From contig NZ_JACJKB010000012.1 of NCBI RefSeq assembly GCF_016900375.1, positions 28,687 to 92,686 on the forward strand: DNA of 64,000 nt, in the 5' to 3' direction. The position numbers were made by a program, and so were the translations under genes. Each line of letters opens with the position of its first letter. Position 1 is the stretch's first letter. This document shows positions 49,752 to 59,009 of this stretch, in pieces. Under the pieces are notes generated by a model, which was not told where the DNA came from, did not search any database, and saw only the letters and a program-made list of their open reading frames with translations. The stretch comes from Collinsella tanakaei. GTDB taxonomy: Bacteria > Actinomycetota > Coriobacteriia > Coriobacteriales > Coriobacteriaceae.

Positions 49752-50201
49752 GTGGGCGCCCCTGAGGCGGCCGGCGAGCTCGCTCGCTTCTCGGTCGCGG
49801 TCCCCGAGGACATGCTGAAGGAGTTCGACGCGCTCATCGCCCGTCGCGGCGACGCGCGCAACCGCTCCGAGGCGATTCGCGACCTCATGCGCGCGGCGCT
49901 CGTCCGCGACCGCACGAGAACTCCCCACGAAGAGGTCATCGGGTCGCTCACCATGATCTACGACCACCACACCGGGGACCTCTCGCGCCGCCTGGGCGAT
50001 ATCCAGCACGACTACACCGACGAGATCGTATCCACCATGCACGTGCATCTGGACCACCACAACTGCATGGAGATCTTGGCCCTCAAGGGGGCGGGCTCGC
50101 GCATCTATGAGCTCGCGGACAAGCTGCTCGGCATGCGCGGCGTGCATCACGGCGAGCTCACCTGCGCCGCCACGGGCACCAGCTTGGACCTCACCGCATG
50201 A
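49752..50201 (+). CDS. nikR: Nickel-responsive repressor NikR
   Basis: A 149-aa ribbon-helix-helix regulator. The N-terminal DNA-binding part has RFSVAVPEDMLKEFDALIARRGDARNRSEAIRDLMR; the C-terminal ACT-like domain binds nickel through STMHVHLDHHNCMEIL (two His and Cys) plus an upstream His in MIYDHHTGD. GTG start at 49752. It overlaps hypF by ATGA, so nickel sensing is wired directly to the maturation genes. Confidence 0.93.
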   Translation: MGAPEAAGELARFSVAVPEDMLKEFDALIARRGDARNRSEAIRDLMRAALVRDRTRTPHEEVIGSLTMIYDHHTGDLSRRLGDIQHDYTDEIVSTMHVHLDHHNCMEILALKGAGSRIYELADKLLGMRGVHHGELTCAATGTSLDLTA

Positions 50202-52840
50202 GCGGGTCGGAGCGCCATGTCCGCATCCACGCGACCGGCATCGTGCAGGGCGTGGGGATGAGGCCGTTCGTCTACCGCGAAGCGGTGGCGCACGGCATCC
50301 GCGGCTGGGTGCTCAACGCCGCCGACGGCGTCCACATCGATGCTGCGGCACCTTCGACAGACATCGACGCCTTCGTGCGCGATCTGCGTGCGCATGCGCC
50401 TGCAGCGGCGCGCATCGAGAGGATCGCTGTCGACGACGTGCCCGACGATCCCGCCGCACAGCAGGGCGAGGGTTTCAGCATCATCGCGTCGGACGGCACC
50501 GGCGCACGAACCACACTCGTCTCGCCCGATATCGCAACCTGCTACGACTGCCTGCGCGAGCTGTTCGACCCCGCCGACCGGCGCTTCCACTACCCCTTTA
50601 TCAACTGCACCAACTGCGGCCCGCGATTCACCATCATCCGGTCGCTCCCCTACGACCGCCCCTCCACCTCGATGGACGCGTTCCCCATGTGCCCCGACTG
50701 CGCCCGCGAATACCGCAATCCTGCCGACCGGCGCTTCCATGCGCAGCCGGACGCCTGCTTTGCCTGCGGACCGCATATCACCTGGCGCGAACGGGAAGAC
50801 GGAGCCGCACCGCGCGTCGGTCGCGACCGCGCCGAGAGCGACGCGATCATCGAGCGGTGCGCCGTGCTCATCGCTTCGGGCGGCATCGTGGCCATAAAGG
50901 GATTGGGCGGCTTCCATCTGGCGTGCAACGCCGCCGACGAGCAGGCGGTATGCGAGCTGCGCCGCCGTAAGCGCCGCAGCCGCAAGCCGCTTGCCATCAT
51001 GGCGCGCAACCTCGACGTCATAGAGCCCCATTGCCATCTTGACGATGTCGAGCGCGACCTTCTGACCGGGAGCGTCCGCCCCATCATCCTGCTGCGCCGC
51101 TGCCTGGATGCAGAGGCGCCCCTTACCGCGCCCTCGGTCTCCTACGACCTTCCCGAGCTCGGCGTCATGCTGCCCTACACGCCCCTGCAGCATCTCCTGC
51201 TGGAGGTATGTGCGCAGCGCGGCATCGACGCGCTCGTCATGACGAGCGGCAACATCAGCGAAGAGCCCATTGAGATCGATGACGACATCGCATGGGAGCA
51301 CCTCGGCGGCATCGCCGACGCGCTGCTGGGCAACGACCGCGCTATCCTGTCGCGCTTCGACGATTCGGTCGTCCGCGTTGTCGATGGGTCCATCATGCCC
51401 GTGCGCCGCGCGCGCGGCTACGCCCCGCAGCCGCTCCCGCTGCCGGCGCACGCGGGCGTCCTCGGCGCCGACGTCTGCGTGCTGGCGTGTGGACCCGAGC
51501 AGAAGGCAACCGTCGCCTATACCCGCGAGGACGCGGACGGCCCGGCGCAGTGCTTCGTTTCGCAGCACATCGGGGACATCGAGAACGCGGCGACCCTCGA
51601 CGCCTGGCACGACGCGCGTGCCAGGCTCGAGCACCTCTTTGACCTGCACCCCGCGGCGATCGCCTGCGACCTGCACCCGAACTACCTTTCGAGCCAATGG
51701 GCGCGCGAGCATGCCGGGCAGGCGGGCATCCCGCTGCTCGAGATCCAGCATCATCATGCGCATATCGCATCGGTCATCGCCGAGGCCGCCTGTGAAGGTT
51801 CGCTCGGGGCGGACCAGCCTGTCGTCGGCATCGCCTTCGACGGCACAGGCGCAGGAGACGACGGCACGATATGGGGTGGCGAGTTTCTCGTTACCAGCTT
51901 GACCGGCTATACGCGTGCGGCGCGCATCAAGCCCTGGAGGCTGCCGGGCGCAGCGGCGAGCGTCCGCGACGCCCGTCGCTGCGCCCTCTCGCTGCTCGCG
52001 GCGCATGGGCTGCTCGACCACCCGGGCGCGGGCCCACTGCTCGAAAGCCTGACCGACCGCGAGCGAACCATCACGCTCTCGATGGTCGAGCGCGGCATCA
52101 ACAGCCCGTTGACGAGCAGTATGGGCAGATTCCTCGACGCATGCGCAGCGATGCTGGGCATATGCGGCCTGGCAACATACGAGGGCGAGCCCGCCATCGA
52201 ACTCGAGGCGGCGGCATGGGCCGCGCGCGAGGCCCATTCACCCGATCTGCAGGCAGCTATGGATACTTTTGCCACTTTTGTACCGCCGGCGCCCCAAGCG
52301 TGTCCTCCGGAAAACGCACAGGGGGCCTTCGCGAAACCCTCGGGCGTTTGCAATCGCACTATTACGGCCAATACGGATAGCTGCACATCGGAATCCGGAC
52401 ACGCCGCGTCCGGCGCCGGCCCTTCGGACGTACATGAGCGGTACAAAACCGGCAATTTCATCCAAGGGAACTTCAAAATGCCCTCCGACAATCCCGTCCG
52501 GCCGCTCGACATCGATCTCGGCCCCGTTCTGCAGCACTTGCTGGACGGCATCGCCCGCGGCGAGGACTCCTCCGCTCTCGCGTTCGAGCTCCACGGGGCG
52601 ATTGCGCGTGCAGCGGCCGACATCGCCGAGCTCATCTGCAAGCAGACGGGCATCCGCACCGTCGTCCTATCCGGCGGCGTGTTCATGAATCGTCTGCTCC
52701 TGGAGGGCACGCGCGCACTTCTTGAGGAACGCGGCATCACCGTGCTTATCCCGCACACCATTCCGGTGAACGACGGCTGCATCGCATACGGCCAGGCGGC
52801 AATTGCCCGCGCCCGCATGGCAACGCAGGCACAGCGCTAG
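50198..52840 (+). CDS. hypF: Carbamoyltransferase HypF
   Basis: An 880-aa enzyme that makes the cyanide precursor for [NiFe] hydrogenases. Domains: acylphosphatase (1-90, GIVQGVGMRPFVYR), zinc finger with C115/C118, C137/C140, C165/C168 and C187/C190, YrdC-like (about 205-390), and Kae1-like (about 400-880, with HHHAH in IQHHHAHIASV and VVLSGGVFMNRLL). The usual length is about 750. The surplus includes about 70 unaligned-looking residues around 685-765 within the Kae1-like part, polar and encoded by more AT-rich DNA. Confidence 0.95.
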   Translation: MSGSERHVRIHATGIVQGVGMRPFVYREAVAHGIRGWVLNAADGVHIDAAAPSTDIDAFVRDLRAHAPAAARIERIAVDDVPDDPAAQQGEGFSIIASDGTGARTTLVSPDIATCYDCLRELFDPADRRFHYPFINCTNCGPRFTIIRSLPYDRPSTSMDAFPMCPDCAREYRNPADRRFHAQPDACFACGPHITWREREDGAAPRVGRDRAESDAIIERCAVLIASGGIVAIKGLGGFHLACNAADEQAVCELRRRKRRSRKPLAIMARNLDVIEPHCHLDDVERDLLTGSVRPIILLRRCLDAEAPLTAPSVSYDLPELGVMLPYTPLQHLLLEVCAQRGIDALVMTSGNISEEPIEIDDDIAWEHLGGIADALLGNDRAILSRFDDSVVRVVDGSIMPVRRARGYAPQPLPLPAHAGVLGADVCVLACGPEQKATVAYTREDADGPAQCFVSQHIGDIENAATLDAWHDARARLEHLFDLHPAAIACDLHPNYLSSQWAREHAGQAGIPLLEIQHHHAHIASVIAEAACEGSLGADQPVVGIAFDGTGAGDDGTIWGGEFLVTSLTGYTRAARIKPWRLPGAAASVRDARRCALSLLAAHGLLDHPGAGPLLESLTDRERTITLSMVERGINSPLTSSMGRFLDACAAMLGICGLATYEGEPAIELEAAAWAAREAHSPDLQAAMDTFATFVPPAPQACPPENAQGAFAKPSGVCNRTITANTDSCTSESGHAASGAGPSDVHERYKTGNFIQGNFKMPSDNPVRPLDIDLGPVLQHLLDGIARGEDSSALAFELHGAIARAAADIAELICKQTGIRTVVLSGGVFMNRLLLEGTRALLEERGITVLIPHTIPVNDGCIAYGQAAIARARMATQAQR

Positions 52841-52972
52841 CGACGGCCCCGCCGGCGCGCCATGCCGGGCGCCGGCGTTGCCCGGACGCCGTGCGCGCGG
52901 TACCATTGGCCCGAACAAACAAGGACGCCGCCCGTGCATGCCGCATCGGCGGTGCAGAAGGAGTATCGCCGC

Positions 52973-53227
52973 ATGTGCCTAGCCGTTCCCGGAAGAATCA
53001 TCAGCCTCGATAGCGCCGGCGCCGCCACCGTCGACATGCTCGGCGCACGCCGCGAGGTGTCGCTTCGCCTCGTCCCCGATGCGCAGGTTGACGACTACGT
53101 CCTCGTCCACGCCGGATTCGGCATCCAGGTCATCAGCCCCGATGAGGCGCGCGAGACCATCGCGCTCATCCAGGAGATGGATGAGCTCGTAGAAGACGAG
53201 CTCGCGCCGACGGGAGAGACCGCGTGA
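52973..53227 (+). CDS. hypC: Hydrogenase maturation protein HypC
   Basis: An 84-aa chaperone that carries the Fe(CN)2CO unit together with HypD. The essential N-terminus MCLAVPGRI with Cys2 is intact. ATG 52973 with AAGGAG. A 132-base gap with a GCCGGCGC/GCGCCGGC hairpin (52851-52876) separates it from hypF. It overlaps hypD by GTGA. Confidence 0.96.
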   Translation: MCLAVPGRIISLDSAGAATVDMLGARREVSLRLVPDAQVDDYVLVHAGFGIQVISPDEARETIALIQEMDELVEDELAPTGETA

Positions 53228-54339
53228 GCGCGCCCGCGAAAACGGCGCCGAACATCGACTTCGGCGCGTTCCGCGATCCCGCCCTCGTCCGGGGGCTCAT
53301 CGGCCGCATCGAGCGCATCGTCGGCGACCGCCCCATCAACCTCATGGAGGTCTGCGGCACCCACACGGTCAGCATCGGTCGCTACGGGTTCCGCTCGATC
53401 ATGCCCACAGGGCTCCGCCTGCTCTCCGGCCCGGGTTGCCCCGTCTGCGTGACCGCGAACCGCGACATCGACTACGCCATCGCACTTGCCCGCCAGGAAG
53501 GCGTCATCATCGCAACCTTCGGCGACATGATGCGCGTGCCCGGCTCCACCTCGTCGCTGCGCGCAGAGAAGGCGGCGGGCCACGACATCCGCATCGTGTA
53601 CTCGCCGCTGGACGCCCTGCGCATCGCCGAGGAGCAGTCCGAGCGCGAGATCGTCTTCCTGAGCGTCGGGTTCGAGACCACGACGCCCGCGATCGCGGCG
53701 AGCATCCTCGAGGCATCCGAACGTGAGCTCACCAACTTCTCGGTGTTCGCCGCCAACAAGATGACGCCGCCCGCGCTTCGCGCCATCGCCGACGACCCCG
53801 AGACGCGCATCGACGGCTTTATCCTGCCGGGGCACGTCTCGACCATCACGGGCATCGAGCCCTATCGCTTCCTCGTCGATGAGTTCTCGATTCCCGGCGT
53901 CGTGACCGGGTTCGAGCCCGTCGACATCCTCGAGGGCATCGAGATGCTCGCCCGCATGGTCGTCGAGGGGAAGCCGCGTATCGAAAACGCCTACCTGCGC
54001 GGCGTGAGCGCCGATGGCAACCGTGTCGCACGCGAGCTGGCCACCCAGGTGTTCGAGCCCTGCGACGCCACCTGGCGCGGCCTGGGCAAGCTTCCGCAGT
54101 CCGGCCTGCGCATCCGGCAGGAGTTCGCGCGCTTCGATGCCTCGCAGCGCTTCGATGTCGCCATCGAGCCCACCGTCGAGCCCCGCGGTTGCCGCTGCGG
54201 AGACGTCTTGCGCGGGCGCATCGCCCCGACCGGATGCCCGCTGTTCGGCACCGCCTGCACACCCGAGCACCCCGTGGGCCCCTGCATGGTGTCGAGCGAG
54301 GGAAGCTGCGCGGCGTACTTCCGTTATCGCGAGGAATAG
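53224..54339 (+). CDS. hypD: Hydrogenase maturation protein HypD
   Basis: A 371-aa scaffold on which the Fe(CN)2CO group is built. Conserved motifs are intact: VCGTHTVSIGRYG, GPGCPVC, and the C-terminal Cys-rich part CRCGDVLRG ... CPLFGTAC ... GPCMVSSEGSC for the [4Fe-4S] cluster. GTG start at 53224 overlaps the hypC stop codon. Confidence 0.96.
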   Translation: MSAPAKTAPNIDFGAFRDPALVRGLIGRIERIVGDRPINLMEVCGTHTVSIGRYGFRSIMPTGLRLLSGPGCPVCVTANRDIDYAIALARQEGVIIATFGDMMRVPGSTSSLRAEKAAGHDIRIVYSPLDALRIAEEQSEREIVFLSVGFETTTPAIAASILEASERELTNFSVFAANKMTPPALRAIADDPETRIDGFILPGHVSTITGIEPYRFLVDEFSIPGVVTGFEPVDILEGIEMLARMVVEGKPRIENAYLRGVSADGNRVARELATQVFEPCDATWRGLGKLPQSGLRIRQEFARFDASQRFDVAIEPTVEPRGCRCGDVLRGRIAPTGCPLFGTACTPEHPVGPCMVSSEGSCAAYFRYREE

Positions 54340-54429
54340 ACGGCGCCACCCGTCTGCCGCCGCGCGACGGGAATGCGACATCGGAAAGCTAACGACGCAG
54401 CCGAGACGCGCTGCTGGAAAGGAAAGCAC

Positions 54430-55452
54430 ATGGCAAGCGAAACGGTGTTGCTCGGACACGGTTCCGGCGGACAGATGATGAAGCGCCTGATCGATGAGCT
54501 CTTCCTGGAGCACTTCGGGTCGCCCGAACTCCTCGCCGGCAACGACGCGGGAGTGGCGGCGCTGCCAGGCACCGGCCGTATCGCCCTTTCGACCGACAGC
54601 TTCGTGGTGACGCCCCAGTTCTTTCCTGGCGGAAATATCGGGCGTCTTGCCGTTTGCGGTACGGTGAACGACGTCGCCACCTCGGGTGCGCACGTGCGCT
54701 ACCTCTCGTGCGGGTTCATCCTCGAAGAGGGCTACCCCATGGACGACCTGCGCCGCATCGTGAAAACCATGGCGGACACCGCAGCGGAAGCGGGCGTCCG
54801 CATCATCACGGGCGACACCAAGGTCGTGGAGCGCGGCGGCGCCGATGGCGTCTACATCAACACCGCTGGAGTCGGCGAGGTCCCTGCGGGCGTCGAGCTT
54901 TCCGGAGCGCGTTGCCGCCCGGGCGACGCCGTGCTGCTCTCGGGCGCGCTCGGCGACCACGGCATCGCCATCATGAGCCAGCGCGAGGGCCTGGCCTTCG
55001 GAACCGAAATCGTCAGCGACGCCGCCCCGCTCAACAGCCTCATCGCCGCTGTCATGGAGGCGGCACCTCACGTGCGCTGCTTCCGCGACCCCACGCGAGG
55101 CGGCCTTGCCAGCACGCTCAACGAGTTCGCCGCCGCGAGCAAGGTGGCAATCGAGGTCGAGGAGGACGCCATCCCCGTCCACGACGCCGTGCGCGGCGCC
55201 TGCGAGATGCTCGGATACGACGTGCTTCAGGTGGCCAACGAGGGCAAGATGGTCGCCATCGTGCCCGAGGACGAGGCGCAGGCGGCGCTGGATGCCATGC
55301 GGGCCAACCGTTACGGCGCCGAGGCGGCGATTATCGGACATGTGGCGGAGCTGCCATCCGGACGAGGCCCCGTCGTGCGCGTGCGCACCGGCTGGGGCTC
55401 GACCCGCGTGCTCGACATGCTCGTCGGCGAGCAGCTGCCGCGCATCTGCTAG
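54430..55452 (+). CDS. hypE: Hydrogenase maturation protein HypE
   Basis: A 340-aa AIR-synthase-like ATPase that dehydrates the carbamoylated C-terminal Cys to thiocyanate. The ending PRIC provides that Cys. Nucleotide-binding parts are LLGHGSGGQMMKRLI and DPTRGGLASTLNEFA. ATG 54430 with GGAAAGG. Follows hypD by 90 bases. Confidence 0.96.
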   Translation: MASETVLLGHGSGGQMMKRLIDELFLEHFGSPELLAGNDAGVAALPGTGRIALSTDSFVVTPQFFPGGNIGRLAVCGTVNDVATSGAHVRYLSCGFILEEGYPMDDLRRIVKTMADTAAEAGVRIITGDTKVVERGGADGVYINTAGVGEVPAGVELSGARCRPGDAVLLSGALGDHGIAIMSQREGLAFGTEIVSDAAPLNSLIAAVMEAAPHVRCFRDPTRGGLASTLNEFAAASKVAIEVEEDAIPVHDAVRGACEMLGYDVLQVANEGKMVAIVPEDEAQAALDAMRANRYGAEAAIIGHVAELPSGRGPVVRVRTGWGSTRVLDMLVGEQLPRIC

Positions 55453-55498
55453 CATTACGATTGCCGGCCCCACGTATCGATGAACCAAAGGAGCGCGC

Positions 55499-56164
55499 TT
55501 GTCTGCAACCTATAGCCATGTCGTCTTCGATCTGGACGGCACCCTGCTGAATACGATCGAGGACCTCGCGAATGCCGGCAACCACGTATGCCGGCTGCAC
55601 GACTGGCCGACGTTTTCGATCGATGCCTACCGGTATAAAGTCGGAAACGGCATCTTCAAGCTTATCGAGCGCATCGTTCCGGCAGAATACGCGGGCGATG
55701 CTGTCGCGCTCGGCTACGCACTCGACGAATTCCGCTCCTATTACGACCAGCACAAGGAGGACCACACAGGTCCCTACCCCGGCATCCCGGAGATGCTCGA
55801 CCAGCTGCGCGACGAAGGCCTGAAGCTCGCCGTCCTCACCAACAAGGACCATGCCGCCGCCGCTCCTCTCGTCGAGCGCTTCTTCGGCGCGGGTCGTTTC
55901 GCCTACGTGCAGGGACACGTCGACCCCTACCCGCCCAAACCGGATGCTGGAATCACGGGGCGCCTGCTCGAGCGGCTCGGCGCCGACCCGGAGCACACAC
56001 TGTACGTGGGCGATTCCAGCGTCGACGTGGCAACCGGTCACAATGCCGGCATGCCGGTAGCGGGCGTCACCTGGGGCTTCCGCGGCCGCGCCGAACTAGA
56101 AGAAGCCGGCGCCGACCACATCATCGATCGTCCCGACGAACTCGTGAAAATCGCCAAAGCATAA
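55499..56164 (+). CDS. HAD family phosphatase (phosphoglycolate phosphatase-like)
   Basis: A 221-aa HAD hydrolase. The nucleophile motif is VVFDLDGTLLNTIED, motif II LAVLTNKDH, and motif IV VGDSSVDVATGHNAGM. The start is a TTG at 55499 behind AAAGGAG. It follows hypE by 46 bases and may be co-transcribed, but a role in hydrogenase maturation is not implied. Phosphoglycolate or a small sugar phosphate is the probable substrate. Confidence 0.9.
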   Translation: MSATYSHVVFDLDGTLLNTIEDLANAGNHVCRLHDWPTFSIDAYRYKVGNGIFKLIERIVPAEYAGDAVALGYALDEFRSYYDQHKEDHTGPYPGIPEMLDQLRDEGLKLAVLTNKDHAAAAPLVERFFGAGRFAYVQGHVDPYPPKPDAGITGRLLERLGADPEHTLYVGDSSVDVATGHNAGMPVAGVTWGFRGRAELEEAGADHIIDRPDELVKIAKA

Positions 56165-56274
56165 CAGCAAGCCATCGGGCGACGCCACCCCAGCCACGGC
56201 GGTCACCTGAGCCCGGTAAAGCACTCGTTCAGCAAACAGCTGACACCCTGAGAAAACCTGGACGAAGGCAAAAG

Positions 56275-56305
56275 CATGACAGTGGGCCCCGTCCTAGCTG
56301 TCATG
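56275..56305. repeat. REP-D palindrome
   Basis: CATGACAG and CTGTCATG flank TGGGCCCCGTCCTAG. It lies in the 394-base gap before the tandem repeats. Confidence 0.8.
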
Positions 56306-56317
56306 GAAACCCCGTAG

Positions 56318-56506
56318 GTCGAGTACTCAGTCAGCGAGCGGGCAGCTGGCGAGGCGAGGTGGCCTGAAAGAGGAGGGCATAGGCCTTGGGGCCACCGAGC
56401 AACAATGCTTCGACCGCGGCAGATCCCAAGTCGAGTACTCAGTCAGCGAGCGGCTGGCTGGCGAGGCAGATCGCCTTGAAAGAGGAGGGCATAGGCCTTG
56501 GGGCCA
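56318..56506. ncRNA. Tandem pair of 77-bp repeats, candidate structured small RNAs
   Basis: Two 77-bp copies (56318-56394 and 56430-56506) with no gaps differ at about 10 positions; a 35-base spacer separates them. Both keep GTCGAGTACTCAGTCAGCGA and GAAAGAGGAGGGCATAGGCC continuing TTGGGGCCA. Differences cluster in two places; one is the loop of an AGGC...GCCT stem, which is kept in both copies. A GGCC-TTGG-GGCC stem ends each unit. No ORF fits. Read on the minus strand each unit shows CCCUCCUCUUUC, a match to the anti-Shine-Dalgarno end of 16S rRNA. Strand and function are unproven. Confidence 0.45.
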
Positions 56507-56558
56507 TGCCCGACGATTGAAAGGCGAGGTGCCCGCCAGACAGCCGCGCAGCGTCGAC

Positions 56559-58982
56559 TCAGAGGCTCATGTTGGGGTCAGCATCGATAGAGAAGTCGGA
56601 GAACTCGCCGCGCTTGAACTTCTCGCGCGCCACGACGGCGATCATCGCGGCGTTGTCGGTGCAGGCGTTCTGCGGCGGCACTGTCACGCGAATGCCTTGG
56701 CGCGAGAGCTTGCGAATCATCATCTCGCGCAGGTGCGGATTGGCCGCCACGCCGCCGCCGATGCAGTATTCCTTCGCACCGGTGGCATGCAGCGCACCCT
56801 TCGCCTTCTTGTACTGGACGTCGAACACCGCAGCTTCGAACGACGCGGCAAGATCGGGCAGATGAAGCGGACGGCCGGCCTTCTCCTCCTGCTCGATATA
56901 CAGCATGACCGCGGTCTTCAGGCCCGAAAGCGAGAAGCGGTAATCGCCCTTGCGGTTCAGCGCGCGCGGGAACTCGATGGCATGCGGGTCGCCGGTCTCC
57001 GCCAGGCGCGAGATGATCGGCCCGCCGGGGTACCCCAGGCCCAGAGCCTTCGCGACCTTGTCGAACGCCTCGCCCACCGCGTCGTCGAGCGTCTCGCCGA
57101 GAACCTCGTAATCGCCCCAGGCGCGCACGTGCACGAGCATCGTGTGCCCGCCGGAAACAAGGGTGAAGATGAACGGCGGCTTCAGGTCGGGTGTGGTGAG
57201 CAGATTGGCGTACAGGTGCCCCTCGAGGTGATTGACGCAGATGAGCGGCGCCCCCGCCGCAAAAGCGAAGCCCTTGGCGAAGGCGACGCCCACGACCAGC
57301 GCACCGACGAGGCCGGGACCCTGCGTGACGCCGACAGCCGCGAGCTCCTGCGGCACCAGCGCGCCGCCAGCGAGCCCGAGCGAGACCGCGGCCTCCTCGA
57401 GCGCCGCGTCGACGACGCCGACGATGACCTCGACATGCTTGCGCGATGCAATCTCGGGCACGACGCCGCCGAAGCGCGCGTGGAAATCGATCTGCGTGGA
57501 TACCTGATTGGCAAGCAACGTACCGTCGGAGGCGATGATGGCCACCGCCGTCTCGTCGCACGAGCTTTCGATGGCGAGCACCGGCTGCGCAGCAGCGATG
57601 CGCATGCGCTCGTCGTCCGTGCGCACGGGGTCGGGTGCGGGCCAGACGCGCGTCGCTGCGGCCGTCGGCTCGGGCGAGGCGGCATCCACCGGCAACACGA
57701 GCGGAAGCGGCGCTGTCAGCACGAGCGCATCGGCACCGGGGCCGTAGTACCCCTTTCGCACACCAGCACGGGAAAAACCGAGCTCGCTATAGAGCGCGAT
57801 AGCAGCCTCGTTGGCGGCTTCCACCTCGAGCGAAGCGGTCTCGCAGCCCAGCATCTGGGCGTCGTAGCTCACATGGGAAAGCAGCTTGCGCGCAATACCG
57901 CGCCGGCGATAGGCCTCGTCCACGGCGACATCGAGAATCTGCACATCGCAGTCGACCACCATGCCGCCCGCGATGCCGATCAGCTTGCCATCGTCGTGCG
58001 CCACCCACCAAGAGCGGGGCGCAGCGACGCCCTCACCCAGCTCATCCAGAAACATGGAGGGAGTCCACGCCTCGTGACCCATGCCAGCAAAGCAACGTGC
58101 CTCGAGCTCGGAGGCCGCCTCGGCATCCGCAGCCCCCATGGGGCGGAACTGCAGGTGCCTGCCGGCGAGCTCGTCGGCAACGCCCGTCGTGTCGATATGG
58201 GCGCTCTCGGCAAGCCCCAGGCGCTTGCGCTCGTTTTCCTCGGCATCCGAAAGACGTGTGTAGATGGGCAGCACGAGCGCCGGATCCCCACCCTCGGCAA
58301 CAGGAGCAGCACCGTTCGCCTGCGCGAACGCAAGGACCAGCCCCGCGCCCGCCGGCCACCACAGCGCGCGGTCGAGAGCGTGGCCCATCAGGTCCGCCTC
58401 CTCGAACAGCTTCCCGTAGCGCACGAGGCCGTCGCCCGTTACCCGAAGCTCGGCAGCATAGGGCAGGCCGGCCCACTCTTCAGCCGCGACAGCAGCCTTG
58501 ACGACGCGCTCGCGCTCGAACAGGCGATGCGGCCCGCGGTCGTCAAGCTCGTAGAGCGCGGGGTAGACCTCGCCGCGCATGGCGTCGGCTGCCACGCCCA
58601 GCTTGCCGCGAATGCCCGCGTTCCACGCGGTCCATGCGGTCGCATCGAGCGTCGAGACGCCGTGCAGCGGGATGTTTGCTCCGCGCGACAGGCCCTTCGC
58701 CGTCGAGATGCCGATGCGCACACCGGTAAACGACCCAGGGCCGCGCCCGACCAGCACGGCGTCAACGGCATCCATCGAGACGCCCGCCTCTGCAAGGATG
58801 CGGTCGAGGGTGTTCACGAGCTCCTCGTTAGCATGGCGGCGGCACAGATGGTCGCCGCAGGCGAGCATCTCGACGCACTCGCTCGGAGTGCCGCCGCCCG
58901 CCACGTGCGCCGCAGCGCATACGAGCATGTCCGTTGAGGTATCGATCGCGACCACAAGGGTCCGGCTATCGACCTGTTCCAT
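56559..58982 (-). CDS. tsaD: TsaB-RimI-TsaD fusion, tRNA t6A synthesis and protein acetylation
   Basis: An 807-aa three-part protein. TsaB-like region about 1-240 (VVAIDTSTDMLVCAAAHVAGG; GRGPGSFTGVRIGISTAKGL). RimI-type acetyltransferase about 255-430 (VAVDEAYRRRGIARKLLSHV). TsaD about 460-807 (AIESSCDETAVAI; metal His in NHLEGHLYANLL; VSGGHTMLVHV). TsaB, TsaD and TsaE make the threonylcarbamoyl group at A37 of tRNAs; RimI acetylates ribosomal protein S18. All parts look intact. I use ATG 58982 with GGAGA upstream; ATG 59000 has no site. The fusion is known in Coriobacteriia-type genomes. Confidence 0.95.
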   Translation of the reverse strand: MEQVDSRTLVVAIDTSTDMLVCAAAHVAGGGTPSECVEMLACGDHLCRRHANEELVNTLDRILAEAGVSMDAVDAVLVGRGPGSFTGVRIGISTAKGLSRGANIPLHGVSTLDATAWTAWNAGIRGKLGVAADAMRGEVYPALYELDDRGPHRLFERERVVKAAVAAEEWAGLPYAAELRVTGDGLVRYGKLFEEADLMGHALDRALWWPAGAGLVLAFAQANGAAPVAEGGDPALVLPIYTRLSDAEENERKRLGLAESAHIDTTGVADELAGRHLQFRPMGAADAEAASELEARCFAGMGHEAWTPSMFLDELGEGVAAPRSWWVAHDDGKLIGIAGGMVVDCDVQILDVAVDEAYRRRGIARKLLSHVSYDAQMLGCETASLEVEAANEAAIALYSELGFSRAGVRKGYYGPGADALVLTAPLPLVLPVDAASPEPTAAATRVWPAPDPVRTDDERMRIAAAQPVLAIESSCDETAVAIIASDGTLLANQVSTQIDFHARFGGVVPEIASRKHVEVIVGVVDAALEEAAVSLGLAGGALVPQELAAVGVTQGPGLVGALVVGVAFAKGFAFAAGAPLICVNHLEGHLYANLLTTPDLKPPFIFTLVSGGHTMLVHVRAWGDYEVLGETLDDAVGEAFDKVAKALGLGYPGGPIISRLAETGDPHAIEFPRALNRKGDYRFSLSGLKTAVMLYIEQEEKAGRPLHLPDLAASFEAAVFDVQYKKAKGALHATGAKEYCIGGGVAANPHLREMMIRKLSRQGIRVTVPPQNACTDNAAMIAVVAREKFKRGEFSDFSIDADPNMSL

Positions 58983-59009
58983 CTGTCTCCATCCATTCAT
59001 GGTCGATAT

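Noticed and set aside
50147..52237. 696-codon minus-strand ORF
   Set aside because: Antisense to hypF, which has complete zinc-finger and Kae1-like motifs.
53095..55488. 797-codon minus-strand ORF
   Set aside because: Antisense to hypD and hypE; no recognisable domain.
56318..56506. Two-unit CRISPR
   Set aside because: Units are 77 bp, too long for a CRISPR repeat, and diverge in clustered positions.
56517..58937. 806-codon plus-strand ORF
   Set aside because: Antisense to the tsaB-rimI-tsaD gene; no domain.
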